From Gnetum montanum (Eukaryota; Streptophyta; Gnetopsida; Gnetales; Gnetaceae), in NCBI GenBank assembly GCA_015680685.1, contig MNCI01020208.1, positions 1 to 64,000 of the forward strand: a DNA stretch of 64,000 nt, read 5' to 3'. The notes below the pieces were generated by a model that worked only from the letters and a program-made list of their open reading frames with translations, had not been told where the DNA came from and did not search any database. Shown piece by piece: positions 47,605 to 59,784 of the stretch. The first letter of the stretch is position 1. Each line of letters starts with the position of its first letter. The translations under genes and the position numbers were made by a program.

Positions 47605-47912
47605 GTAAGATCTTTATCATGGGGGCCACAAACCTTAAGGTTTCCAATGCAATTTTCAAAAAAAAATTCTAACTCCCCCAAGGGTTAGTAACCTTAATCA
47701 TACATAAACATCAATTTTTCCTAAGTTAACCCTTCCAACAATCTTTGGGATGGCTCATTAATGATAAGACATAAATAGAAATGATAATTCAGTTAATTAA
47801 ATTAGCCATAATAACAACTTAGCCAACTGCAACTACCCTCAAGAGTTAAGGTATCCTAATTGTTTTAAGGTTGAATAATGCTTGCTAATCCATGGTTCTA
47901 TTGTGATTATAG
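47605..47912 (+). other. Candidate intron before ORF3 in element D
   Basis: GTAAGA...TTGTGATTATAG, 308 bp, AT-rich with T runs. The acceptor abuts the ORF3 start codon (47913). The aligned intron in C is 300 bp, with GTGAGC and ATTACAG. Confidence 0.5.
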
Positions 47913-49667
47913 ATGGCACCCAAACAAAAACATTCACAAGAAGGAGAACCCTCACAACCATGGGAGAAACAACCTACAAGAGGAAGGGACTAGTAGAAAC
48001 AAAGCCAAGAGCAAGAAGGGGCTAGTAGGAACAAGGTCAAGAATAATAAGAGGTGACCCATGCAACCAGACCTCTTCATGAGGAACCTAAAGTGGAATCT
48101 GTTTGAAAAATTCTAGAGGAATAAGTTCCTACAAAATAATCTCAATGAGGAGAAGCACCTGGACCTATGCCAAGAATTAAGGTCACTTTGGCTCAAGCCT
48201 ACCTAGACTTTATCAAGTCCTGAGAGATCCAAAGATTAGTTCTTTAAGAGATAAAATTGGGCCATTTTTGGAAAATCCTCTAGAGGATGTTAAAACACAA
48301 TTGCAAACCTCTCCCATGTGGCCAATCATCAAAACCAATGGGAAATGGTACATGGGAGAGACCTTTCTATTTTGTAATAGCTACAAGTTAGGGTCCATCA
48401 TAAAAATCAAGGACATTCAAGTGTCCTATTCGATAGAAGCTATCGCACAGGCACTAGTGTTGCCAAACATTGGAACACAATTGGAAAAAATATCAATAAA
48501 AGGTGATCTCAGGAAAAAAGGGAGTGGACCCAGCGATGCTATGGGGTGGACCGTAAGGAGTATGGTATGCTCACACAAGCCTTTTATCAGTGGCATGCTT
48601 ACACAGGCTTATCACCTCAATTCAACAATGAGGCCAAGCAAAGTAACTACTTTCTCCACTCAAGCATGTGTCACTCTAAGCAAGAAATTTCCTATAAATG
48701 TTCCATAATTGATTTATCTGGAGATCAAGAAGCACTTCAAGGAGAAAAAACGTGGAAGGAAGACCCTGTCCTTTCTGTGCCTTATTAAGAAACTTTGCAA
48801 GAGGGTAGGTATTATTCACTATTCAAATGACACTCTTAGGCATGCTCCTTTGGCCTCATGGGTAGAAATCATGAAAGATAAAATGCAACAATCATTTAAA
48901 AAGAGGAGCTAGCACCACCACCACCCACTCAGGGAGGCCTCCATAGTCCTTGAGTGTTTATAAAAAATTTGAGAGCAGCTCTTAAGTGAAAAAAGCAACA
49001 AGCAAGAATAAGTGGGGTGGATCCATCTATGTTTCGACTAGTAATGAGTCACCTTAATGAGGTGGCCCAAATAGTTAGCTAGATGGAGAGGGATGGTTTC
49101 ATTTTCTCTACCTAAAAAACATAGCTACCTTCGAGGTTGGATCCTAATGCTCGAGAGGTGATAGTGTCATTAGCAACACATCATCTATTCCTAGAAATCT
49201 CTAGGAATGCTTCATCTTTCTCGGTCAGGTTGGAGGAAGGTGAAGAGGTAACTATCTTAGTGATGCAACACTAAGGATAGGAGATCGTAGTAGAAGTGGT
49301 AGTTGATCATGTAGCTAAATCATTAAATGCACCCACAACATCTATACTAGATGTATCTGCACTCCAAAATGTGTAGATGTCTATAGGCATGGTCAAGAAG
49401 AAATTAAACACAGCCCAGCATAAGGAACTACTAGAATAACTAGTAAGAACTAGGAAACCGACTCTAGATATCTTTGATCTTCCAGAGAACATCACTACAA
49501 CCCAGTCAGAGCTGCTAAATGCAAGGAGTAGATGCAACATTTTTGAGGGACAACTAAAAATGGACCAAGAGCAAAATCAATGCTTGGTTGCCAAACTTTG
49601 TGCTTGACTTGCTAAACAAGCAATCCTTAGCCCAATAACAATAAGAGTTGAAGCTATTAATAAGATT

Positions 49668-51029
49668 TATAATGACCAAAAACATTGGTAGCTAGAATTA
49701 CTGAGGGATAAATGGATGCATAGCCTTAACCCTACCTTTGCATGAGGGCCTATCTAGAAATGGAGTTAGACCACCCTAAATAGTCTTGTTGATTAAATAG
49801 GAACTTTGTCAATTGCAATTGGGACAGTGGGTATAACCAAGGGGTGGCATGGTTAGCTAAAATGCAAATGAAAAAAATATGTAGTATAGCATGATGATGC
49901 TTGAAAAAGTGTAGAAAGATGCAAGAAAAATCTAGAAATGGGAGAGAGAAATGGAACACTACCCTCAATAGGAGCACAGTTAACTCCAAAAAGGTCTCAG
50001 AAGGTACACAGTGTACAACAAGTGTAGTGGAAGTGTAGTTATAGTCTCGGTGATGTCAAGTCGTGAAGTTTGAAGCTTGCCATGATGAACTATGCCTGTT
50101 TGGCTAGCCAATGTAGTGTATTGTGTAGTGTTCTATAGGGATGCAATGGGGTTGCAATGGACCGTGATGTGCAACTTTGCCTCTCTGCTAGTGTGATGTT
50201 CTTTGGGTCTCATTTGTCTATGGAGCTAAGTGAAAAGATGCTAAAATGCCAAATACCAAGTGCTTAAAAATGCTCACATCCAAGGAATGCCAACCACTTG
50301 GAAATGCCAATAGTTGGGGAATGTCAATTGTTAAGGAATGCCAACAATCAATGAATGCCAATCATTAGGGAATGCCAACCATCAAAAAATGTCAACATTT
50401 AGGAAATGCCAGCAATCAAGGAATGCCAATAGTCAAGAAATGCCAACCATCAAGGAATGCAACCAGTTAAGGAATGCTAATACTTAAAATGTTGGGGATC
50501 TAGGGGTATTTATAGCAATTGGGTTAGTGCAAAACATAGATCAAGTATCACATGATAGTGTGGTAGGTGGGACTACGAGAAAAATTTAGAAAGTTTTCTA
50601 AGTCTGGAGATGACCAAAAATTTTTCTAACTCTAGTTACTATGCTCACTACGCTCTAGATCATAGGTACAACTTGGGACAATTGGGGAGCACAGGAGAAA
50701 TGAAAATTGTTGATCTTACTTGCTAGAGGAGTGCTAGAGCCAAGGTGAAGGTTGATGCTAAGCTGTAGAGACTTTTGGAGGCTTCTCTATAGTGCTACGC
50801 TAGCTATGCTTTGGAGGGTAGCACAACACATAGTCAAATTTTGTAAAAATGGATGTTCAGTACTGGCTACACTTGCTATGCTCTAAAGTGTAATAGGAAT
50901 GCTTAGGAAAACTTGCTATGTTGGCTACACTTGATAGCATAACACCAACACTTAGAAGAATTTTTCAAGTTTTGACACTTAGATAAATTTGCAGTTGCAA
51001 TGCTGAAGCCCAAAATTGGTGGTGCTTCA
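49668..51029 (-). repeat. 3' LTR of element E
   Basis: Sense TGAAGCACC...GGTCATTATA. TATA (rc of 50507-50514). Contains a 17-18-bp minisatellite, core GGAATGCCAA, at about 50275-50480 (around a dozen units). Pairs with 56882-58416. Confidence 0.85.
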
Positions 51030-52722
51030 TTGGCCCTTCTTTGTTGACGTTTGGAGGAGTGGCTTGAGAGACATTGATAAAGAATTACAAAACACAACAG
51101 ACATCATACCAACATCACTCATCAGTACTAGATTGAGTGTCATTTCACCATGCGCAAGAGTGCTAAGGGAATGAAAGTATGGTAAGGGATAAGGGGTATA
51201 GGCAATGCTAGGGAGATGAAATGTAAACAATGGAAGTGAAATGCAAACAATGGATCATTATGTAAAATGCAAAGTCAACATGGCTGACAATGATCATGGC
51301 ATGAAGTGGCTTGCCCCTAAAGCATTGACCTCTCATCGAAGTGTTCATGAGAGAGTCAAAGTTGATCCAAGGTTGGGCCAATTGTGAAACTACAATGCTA
51401 TCAATTTTCTTGGGGATGTGCTTTTCTCCTTTTTTTCTTATCTTTGGTTTTTTTATATTTTCCTCTTTTTTAATTTTCTTTTTTTTTTTCTATTTTATTT
51501 TATTTTTTGCTATGAGGTGAACCTCCATTACTGAATGCTAGCTGCAAGGTGTGGGCCATCTAGTAGATGGGCTTTCTTTTGATGCAATCATGTTGTGTCT
51601 ATAGGACAGGTGTTTTATCCCCAAGATGAGTTGTGTTACATCTACCTTGGGTTCTATGGTTAATGTGAAGAGAATGTCATATGCATCACAGGGCATATGC
51701 ATTAGAGGGATGTGTAATCATGAGTATGTGGGGGATGACAGGCTATTGGGATGAAGGAGTGGATGTCCGTAGACTATAATGGGATGAGGGGGATGTGCAC
51801 TCTTAAGTGGCTTAACTAGTTCAATCATGCACATCGAAGTAATGTGATGACTTTCTGCTACGATGAGATGTATCTTTGCATGATTTACTCTAGGGCTTCA
51901 TCCTACAAACACAACTCCGAGAAGATAAGAAAACCATAAAACATGAAATGTAAGTACAAATGCATTAAATGCTATGCCAGTTGTAAGTGCTTAGGAAGCC
52001 AATGAAAGTGCTAGTATGATGATTGTACAAGTCCTCTAAAGGTTCCACCAATGGTGGGTGCTCCAAAAGATCAGTAGAATGGTGGAAGGTGATGATGCTA
52101 CAAGTGCCCCAAGGGTGTCACCAGTGGCAGGTGCTCCAACAGATTAACAACATACCAGTTTAAAGTCCTAGTAGACCGTGAACCTAGTTTAAGGTCCTAG
52201 CAGACTATGATGTGCTAATTTATAGTCCTAGTAGACTGTTGGGTGCCAATTTAATGTTGTAGAAAATAGTGGATATTATTCTAGTTTAACATCATGACCC
52301 AAGGACAATCTATGCCAGTTTATAGTCATAGCAGACTATCTATGCCAAGTTTTTTACGTCATGGTGGACAAGTGCTTACCTTCCTTGTGTGAGGTGCAAT
52401 GCTACATGCATAGTCATACTACGTGCCTGCAAGATCCTACAAAAATCAACTAGAAAAACAACATAAAGCGACACCTATCATAAAAAAGGTTAAAATACAT
52501 GAATGAAAGGAAAGCAATGCAAAAAGCATTAGTTTTAGGCCGTTCCAAGCCATGGGCTAGTTTAAGGCCTTTTCGAGCCATGTGTTTTTGTAGTTTTATG
52601 TTTTTTGTTTCTTGTTAATTTTTTTATGTGTTTTTGATGTTTTTTAAATGTAATGCATAAGCTAAGTGGATGGACGCATAAACAAAGTAGAAATGTGTAA
52701 AAAAAGCAAAGCAGTGTGTAAA
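51030..52722 (-). other. Conserved non-coding 3' region of element E
   Basis: Counterpart of 5509-7237 in B, alignable over its length. It has the TTTATAGTC/GACTGTT units (52150-52350), a poly-pyrimidine run (51420-51515) and the shared reading near 51400-51300 (INFDSLMNTSMRGQCFRGKP). No pol motif. Confidence 0.55.
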
Positions 52723-55700
52723 CTAGGCAAAACGGTGAAATATAAATGCATGAACAAATGTAACACAAGAAAAAACTAAAAATGCATGGCCTATGGAGGC
52801 AAGCAGTAAGCAGGTGCTTAGCACATTTCTGGCCAACAGAAAGTCTTGGTCATGTAGTTTCTTCCTAACTAGGCATGGATTAGGGGGCGCACAAGGCTTA
52901 GGATCCTCTAGAAGGCTATTGGCTTCAACCACTTTTTTGGGTGTGTTAACATTAAGCATTGTGTTGGTTGCTATAGGTGCATCACCAAGAAAATCCACCT
53001 CTAACACTTACGCCATGTGTATGATGTGGATAGCTGGAGAGAACGTGTTATCACCGTGGATGATAACTTAACCACCTTTGTATGAAAGGTGGATCTCTTG
53101 GTGAATGGGAGAGGAGACAACCTATCGTTGAGCTAGCTATGGCCTACCCAGGATTAGGTTGAAGCTTAGCATCTCCCCTATGACAATGAAATTTGCATTG
53201 GTGGAGAATATCTCTTCTACCACAAAGGCTAAGTTGATTGTACCCCTAATGATGATGCATGATCCATTGAAGGATTTCAGATATGTGATCTTGGTTGGCT
53301 TGATTTTTTCTACTAGGCCTAGCTTGTCAATGATGGAGTATAGAACTACGTTTGTTGTTGCACCATCATTAACATGCACTCTACGGATGGTGCACTGCCC
53401 AACATGTATGCTAATGGACAATGGAGTTACAGTGACCTCCCCTCATTTAAGGTTGACCTTAATTGCATCATCGTGGAATGTTAGGGATGTTAAAATTGAT
53501 TCTTGTGGTGTAGGAGGTAACATCATTACATGGATGGATGCCTCATCTATAGGGATGTCCTTTGTAACAAGAATGGAGGCCAACATTTAGGCCAATGCTT
53601 GAGGATGAGTAGATGAGGTCATGACCAGGTCGTACAAGATCAACATTGTATTCTTGTGCTTGAGTGTTTGTTTTACCTAGGTTAGTACAGCTATGAAGTC
53701 CTTGTCATCAGTTGTTATGTTGGTCTTGACTTCCTCCATATGTCTTAAGAGATAGATCTCTCATGGAGGGGACTTGGGCTTGGGTTGCTTGGCTAACTTG
53801 GGGGTAAGGGCCCCAACGTTCGGTTGTTGCTTGCTAGTTATGGCCTTTGCTTTAGCCATGGGGGTTGCAAGGCACTTATTCATCCTCTTGTGTTGCCATT
53901 TGGTAGGCCTACCTGGGTTGCCAGTGGGGTTGTCCCTTGAAGAAGGAGAGACTAAGACATTGACCACTATTGGGCTTTGAGTAGGTGAGGGGCCATCACG
54001 TTGTGGTATCCTTATGAAAAATGGTGGTTTAGGATTTGTTGCAAGGCCATATCGTTATGGCACCTTAATGATGAAAGGTTACTTAGTGGTTGTTGTTGTT
54101 GTGTCATGCCAGTTTAATGTCTTAGCAAATAATTGTTGTGGGACCTTGACCACAAAGGATGTTGTGGGTGCCCAAGATGGCACTTTGAGAATAAAGGGAG
54201 GCCTCTTACTTGTGGAGGCTGAGGGGATCTTTGCCTTGTTAGGAGGCATGTGAATCATAAAAGGTTGTTGCACAAGTATAGACTTTCCACCTACACTGAT
54301 GGATTTTATGACATAGGGGGCATCAACTGTGTTGGATTGGCTTGCTACGTCGAGCACCATTTGGCCCAGTTTCATAATTCTTTGCAAGTCATCCTGCAAA
54401 GTACAATAATTGTATATATTATGACCAAACAACTGGTGGTAATGATAGGATTGGCCCAGCCTGAAATGCTATGGGACTAGGGGCTCATTCGATATTACTA
54501 GGATGGGGTTCCTTAGTAGTTCATGGTACCTATCATGTTTTTGGTAGGCAATCTTTGATACATGTTTGTATTAGATTCACCCAACTTTCAAGAGTTACTC
54601 AAGTAGCTCAGAAGGTTTCATCAATAGATGTGTATACTTTGAACGATTCTTACGCTCAAATTTGGACCTTGGGGTGGCCCCTACTAATGTAGGCAAGTTG
54701 GCACCAAATTTGGTGACTTTGTGAGCTGGGGCCTTAGGCTGCTTAGCTATCAATCCTCAGTTGGTTGCTTATACACTTGTGGCCACTGTTGCCACTATTA
54801 AGTTCTGCTTATGTGCATGTTGGTTTCTATAGGCCACATAGGCTAGGTCATTACTAGCTTGGGCTACCTCTTCTATGCCTTTTGTTTGGGCAAACACTTG
54901 GCTAAGAGGCTTCGGGGCTAGGTAATATAGTTTGGACTTGATGAAGTCATTTACTACATCCTTGAAAATGACCAGTAGGTGCATATCTACTAGGGGTTCA
55001 TGCATTTCACTTAATGTGGTGTTTTAGCATTGCATGAATTTTGGCATAGGCTATAATGACACTTACTTGACCTACATGAGCTGGTAAAGGATTGCTTCAG
55101 GCTTTATGTTATACCTGAAGTGTGTTACAACTTGGCTTATGAGATCCTCCAAAGAAGAGATTGAGGCCTTGGGTAGCATGCAATACCAATCTAAGGCCTT
55201 GCTAGTGAGTGACATGGGGAACATGTGCATGATGGTGTGTGGCCAGGCTTGAAGGAGCAGGCACTTGGATTGGAATGTGACCAAGTGTGCATTGGGGTCT
55301 CCTTCACCACTGTACCTAGTGAGTTAAGGCAACTAGACCCTAGTTGAGAGAGTTAGAGTGGTACCATAGGACTTATGGGATTGATTTGGTAGAATTCCAC
55401 CACATTGACAGTGTCAGAGGAGGTAGCCTTAAGTTGGTTGATCTCCTACATCAAGATTTGGATCAGTTGGAATGCCTGATCCAAGCTTGGTGATGTGCCA
55501 GTCAGTTACATTGGCTAGGCTTGTGTTGGTTGCATAACATAAGGTTAGATTTTTGGTTGTGGAGTTTTCTAGTTTAACATCTTAGCGAATGGTCATTTCC
55601 AGTTTAACATCATAGTGAATGGTCATTACCAATTTAACATCGTTGTGAATAGTCGTTGTTAGTTTAACATCCTAGCAGATAGGTTTAGTTAACACATCAG

Positions 55701-56315
55701 CTAAGTGATTGATGCAATGACTAAGGTAGGCCATACACAAGTGGGTTGGATAGATGCCATGGGCATCGATGAGACAAGCGGGACGTAGGATTCCTATGTT
55801 GTTTGGGGTTGGGAGCTGGCCCCTACATGAGCATAAGGTTTCGAAAATGTAGTGGTCGCTTGTAAGGAAGGTTGAATTGGCATGGTCACCATCTTAGAGA
55901 GGATAGGTGGACCAAACTGAAGAGAGGTCATACTAGGGAGCAGTTGTTGGAAGATAATGTAGAGGAGGCTCTCCTGTTCGGAGTGGGCCTTGAACTCATC
56001 TTCTTCCTCCTATGAGGCTTTCTCATAGGTTGTCCCTATATCATGCTCCTTTTCATGAATGAGTTGGGACAATAGCTAGTGATAGGGCTCCATGAGTAGG
56101 ATTACGTCAAACAAGGAGGGGTTGTACTCCCATCTGTCTTGGTGAACTCATTCATAATCTTGTTTTGCCTCTAGGTCAAGGTGATCCATAGGCAATCCTG
56201 CTTGGATTTTGGCACAAACAAAATTGTATTGTTCATGACTTAGCATGACACACTTTGGGTGTATCGTGGTATCAAATGTGTTAGACACCAGTGTGGAAGG
56301 TTGACTTGGATTCAT
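52723..56315 (-). pseudogene. gag-protease polyprotein of element E (about 1,200 codons)
   Basis: Start ATG at 56315 (MNPSQPSTLVSNTF), then LSHEQYNFVCAKIQAGLPMD and acidic sequence, with at least one frameshift before 55284. From 55284 to 52723 the pieces are all in one phase. Domains: gag core (FQSKCLLLQAWPHTIM, LPKASISSLEDLISQVVTHF, MHEPLVDMHLLVIFKDVVND), an HxxxxxGH-type box whose Cys is changed (rc of about 54470-54400), a linker with RPPFILKVP and SFVVKVPQ units (54340-54100), and retropepsin (IHVGQCTIRRVHVNDGATTN, catalytic Asp now Asn; FNLILGRPW near 53150). It ends ...FLLARNVLSTCLLLASIGHA, as in B. The Gln codons that are stops in B are intact here. The protein would assemble particles and process itself; copying and integration would need enzymes from another element. 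Confidence 0.8.
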
Positions 56316-56855
56316 GTTCACAAATTTTTTTGTGAGAGTTTCTGTTTACAAAAAATGGCTAACTCTAAAAATTGCAGGAAAATGACTAAATCTACTGGTA
56401 GCAAAAAAATGGCTAAGTATAAAAATGTAGAAAAACTACTAAGTATGGAAACTACAAAAAAATAACTAGAAAAATGGCTAAGTATGGAAACTACAAAAAA
56501 AAATTGACTAAGTGTAAAATTGTAGAAAATTTGTTAAGTATGAAACTACGAAAATTTGGCTAAGTATGAAAATGCAAAAAAATGCTAAGTATGAAAATGT
56601 AGAAAAAATGCTAACTATGAAAGCTATTGAAAATGGCTAACTCTAGTGCTATGTTCGCTATGCTAGAGCTTGCTACACTTTAAAAACTTGTTATGCTCTG
56701 CAGAACATCTAGAGTTTTGGTTAAGTACTAAGGATACACTTTGGATTTTCTCTAGTAGGGTTCTAGGGGAACTCATGATGGGGTCTATTTATACCAACTA
56801 GTGGTGGAGAGAGCATGGAATACAAAAATCATAAAATGCAAAAGAAAATGGAAAG
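56316..56855 (-). repeat. Leader of element E with A-rich tandem units
   Basis: Between primer site and gag start, units of about 30 bp around AAAATGGCTAAGTATGAAAA recur (56355-56640). Element B keeps a short piece (10225-10290). No coding seen. Confidence 0.6.
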
Positions 56856-56873
56856 GCCCTCCTTCTAATTCCA
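56856..56873 (-). other. Primer-binding site of element E
   Basis: Sense TGGAATTAGAAGGAGGGC, eight bases after the LTR; the same site as in B apart from two G/C-to-A/T changes. Confidence 0.5.
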
Positions 56874-56881
56874 AAAAAAAC

Positions 56882-58416
56882 TACAACAACCAAAACGTCA
56901 ATGGCTGGAATCAGCAAGGGATTAATGGACGCACAAACTTACACCTGTCTATGTGAGGGCCTTGCTAGAAATGGAGGCAAAGCATCCTAAATGGTCTTTT
57001 TGATTGAATAGGGACTTTGTCGATTGCAATCAAGGTAGTGAGTATAATCAGGGGGTGGCATGATTAGCCGAAATGCAAATGCAAACAATACATAGTACAG
57101 CATGACGATGCTTAAAAAAGTGCAGAAAGATGCAAAAAAATGCAAGAAAATGCGAGAAATGAGAGAGAGAAATGGAACACTACCCAAAATGGGAGTGTAG
57201 TTAACTCCAAAAAGGTATCAAAAGGTACACCGTGTACAAAAGGTGCAGTGGAAGCATAGTCATAATCTTGGTGGTGTTGAGCCATCAAGTCTGAAATTCA
57301 CTATGATGAACCACACCTGCTGGGCTAGCCACTATAGTGTATAATGTAGTGTTCTGTAGGGCTGCAATGAGGCTACAGTGGACTATGACATGCAACTCTG
57401 CCTCTCTGTTGGTGTGATGTGCTCTAGGTCTCATTTGCCCATGGAGCTAAGTGCCAAGGTGCCAAAATGCCAAATGCTAAGTGGCTTAAAAATGCTCACG
57501 TCTAAGGAATGCCAACCACTTGGGAATGCCAACCACTTGGAAATGCCAACCGTTAGGGAATGCCAATAGTCAACGAATGCTAACTATCAAGGAATGCCAA
57601 TAGTCAGAGAATGCCAATAGTCAGGGAATGCCAATAGTCGAGGAATGCCAACGATTGAGGAAAGTCAACTATTGAGGAATGCCAGTAGTCAAGGAATGCC
57701 AACCATTGAGGAATGCCAAAAATCAAGGAATGCTAATAGTTGGGGATTCCCAAGAGTTGGGGAAAGCCAATCATCAAAGAATGCCAACCGTTGGGGAATG
57801 CTTAGAGTTTGGGAATGCCAGTAGTTAAAATGTTAGGGATCCAAGGGTATTTATAGCGCTAGGGTTAGCACAAAACATTAATTGAGTGCCACGTGGTAGT
57901 GTGGTAGTTGGGACTATGAGAAAAATTTAGAAAATATTCTAAGTTCAAAGGTGACTAGAAAATTTTCTAACTCTGGTTGCTAAGCTCGCTATGCTCTAGA
58001 GTGTAGGTACAATTTGGGACAAACGAGGAGTGCAGGAGAAATGATAATTGCTAACCTTGCTTGCCAGAAGAGTGCTGGAGCCAAGGTGAAGGCTAATGTT
58101 GAGCTCTAGAGGCTTTTGGAGGCTTCTCTATAGTGCTACACTAGCTATGCTTTCCTCGATAGTTGACTTTCCTCAATCGTTGAACTCGATAGTTAGTCAA
58201 TCGTTGAGCACAACACTTAGTCAAATTTTGAAAAATTAGATGTCTAGTACTGGCTACACTTGCTACGCTCTAGAGCATAATAGGGATACTTAGAAAAACT
58301 TGCTATGCCAGCTATGCTCGGGAGCATAGCACCAACACTTAGAAGAATTTTTCAAGTTTTGGCACTTAGAAAAATTTTCAATTGTAATACTAAAGCCCAA
58401 AATTGGTGGTGTTTCA
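56882..58416 (-). repeat. 5' LTR of element E
   Basis: Sense TGAAACACC...GTTGTTGTA. TATA (rc of 57847-57854). The GGAATGCCAA minisatellite spans about 57495-57830 (around twenty units) and explains most of the 173-bp length excess over the other LTR. Confidence 0.85.
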
Positions 58417-59784
58417 AGCTTCAAAAATGATTTCAAAAGGCTAAGGAGGAAGCAGTAATGACCATCTTCAAATAGTCCATGGTAGATGTTGAAATGCACT
58501 CAATCAAAAAGGACTTGAATTAGATGCACAAGGAAAATGAAGCATTAATTATGCAAAATCATTGCCTACAAAATGTTGGTGTTCAAAAAGATCAAATGTA
58601 AGAATTCATTCATCAACAGTAGGAGCAACTTGCTAGAGTTAACATTGAACTAAGAAAATTGGCCACAGAAAACTGTAATCTATCAATGGAGGAGGTACAC
58701 ACCTTGCAAAAAAAGTCTACCATTGAAATTGCCACTCAGAAGAATGAAGCTCTCAAATTTCAAATAGTGAAAAATCACTATAGGAACTAGGTTGGCTTGC
58801 AAAAGGAAATTAATGAAAAAGAAATCTAGATGGCAAAGGATAAAGTAAATGAATCTCTCTAGCAACTCTAGTAAGGAAGAGAGATGTGGTAACCCATCCT
58901 TGATGGGATCGATGCCTACAATAATGAAGCAATTGTAGATCAAAGAAATGACAGAGTATATGGAGTTGTCCAGTCTCCAGTATGCAAACTTGGCAATACT
59001 AATAGCTAGATGGCCATAGTCAAAATTGGAGAAATAGGTGGCTAGCTTGTATTTATTATACAAGGTCAAGTTCAAACACCACAAGGACACTAAGCAAAAG
59101 CTTGAGACTACTAACGTTGAACTCGAAGTTCTCAAAGGAAAATTCACATATCAACGATCCATCACTAAGGACTTAGCTAGATGAATGAATGACTACTAGG
59201 AGCTAAAGAAAATAGCATGAACATTCAAAATTGAATGCAAATAGTTTGCTCCCTAGTTCATCAATGTCAAGGAGTTATTTCTAGAAATCTTGTGTCCTTG
59301 GGATGTGCCTATTCCAACCCACATTTGGGAAGCTATGTGGATGGTGCATTGTCCTAGGAGTTAGGAGGAGAAAATGAAAGCATTATTGGATGCTTTCTAC
59401 CTTCTACCTGAAGTTGCAATAGTAATAGGACAACCATAGCCACCTTAACCATCTCTAGTGCATGAAGCCAGTGATGGTCCCTCAAAGCCTAAGGAACTAC
59501 CATCACCTAAGACCATTTGATCTTCTCCAATAAGCTTCACATCATCAAAGAAAATGTTGTCCAATTTTTAGAGAGTTGTGTCATGGTGTTCAATTTTGTG
59601 TCTTGAACACCATCATTTTTTGTAATGTGTTGATATATACACCCAGACACTCCATTTTTTGTCAAGTCTGTCAAGTTTTTTTCCTTTTGTTGAAAAAAAA
59701 AAGAAAAAAGTTAATTAATAATCCCATACCTTCACAATTTTCTAAGAGAACTCGAGGATGAGTTTTCATTTATTCATGGGGGTA

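Larger units (their letters stand above)
49668..58416 (-). mobile_element. Non-autonomous gag-protease retrotransposon E
   Basis: 8.75-kb minus-strand member of the B family inside D ORF3. LTRs 49668-51029 and 56882-58416. Flanks AGATT (49663-49667) and AGCTT (58417-58421), one mismatch. Primer site at 56856-56873, full-length gag-protease (56315-52723), then 1.7 kb of the conserved non-coding region and a purine tract next to the 3' LTR (sense AAGAAGGGCCAA). No RT, RNase H or integrase. It is the most complete example of this family in the window. Confidence 0.85.
47913..59520 (+). pseudogene. ORF3 of element D, interrupted by element E
   Basis: Start MAPKQKHSQEGEPSQPWEKQ directly after the intron acceptor. 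After an early frameshift it reads in the frame of 48268-48912: MWPIIKTNGKWYMGETFLF, MRPSKVTTFSTQACVTLSKK, VPQLIYLEIKKHFKEKKR (the Q codon now a stop), GRKTLSFLCLIKKLCKRVGI and ASWVEIMKDKMQQSFKKRS. This resembles the 'putative plant transposon protein' domain of Athila-like elements (from memory). The next part (49350-49667) has a helical, coiled-coil-like run, is cut by E, and resumes at 58417. The last conserved block is THIWEAMWMVHCP with EEKMKALLDAFYLLPEV (59320-59415), and it ends at 59518-59520. No signal peptide or membrane segment is evident, which argues against a classical envelope protein. Function unknown. Confidence 0.65.

Noticed and set aside
48546-48788. Open frame reading MDRKEYGMLTQAFYQWHAYTG
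   Set aside because: The homologous ORF3 of C matches the overlapping frame 48268-48912 instead, so this is a shadow.
50275-50480. Evenly spaced short repeats suggesting a CRISPR array
   Set aside because: Units of 17-18 bp without spacers of constant length, inside an LTR of a plant element; it is a minisatellite.
53159-53590. 143-codon plus-strand frame (and the similar one at 7620-8120)
   Set aside because: Both are antisense to the protease of E and B, and mirror each other only because the proteases are homologous.
47913-59520. ORF3 as a retroviral-type envelope gene
   Set aside because: No signal peptide, transmembrane segment or cleavage motif could be seen; the product looks soluble with coiled-coil parts.
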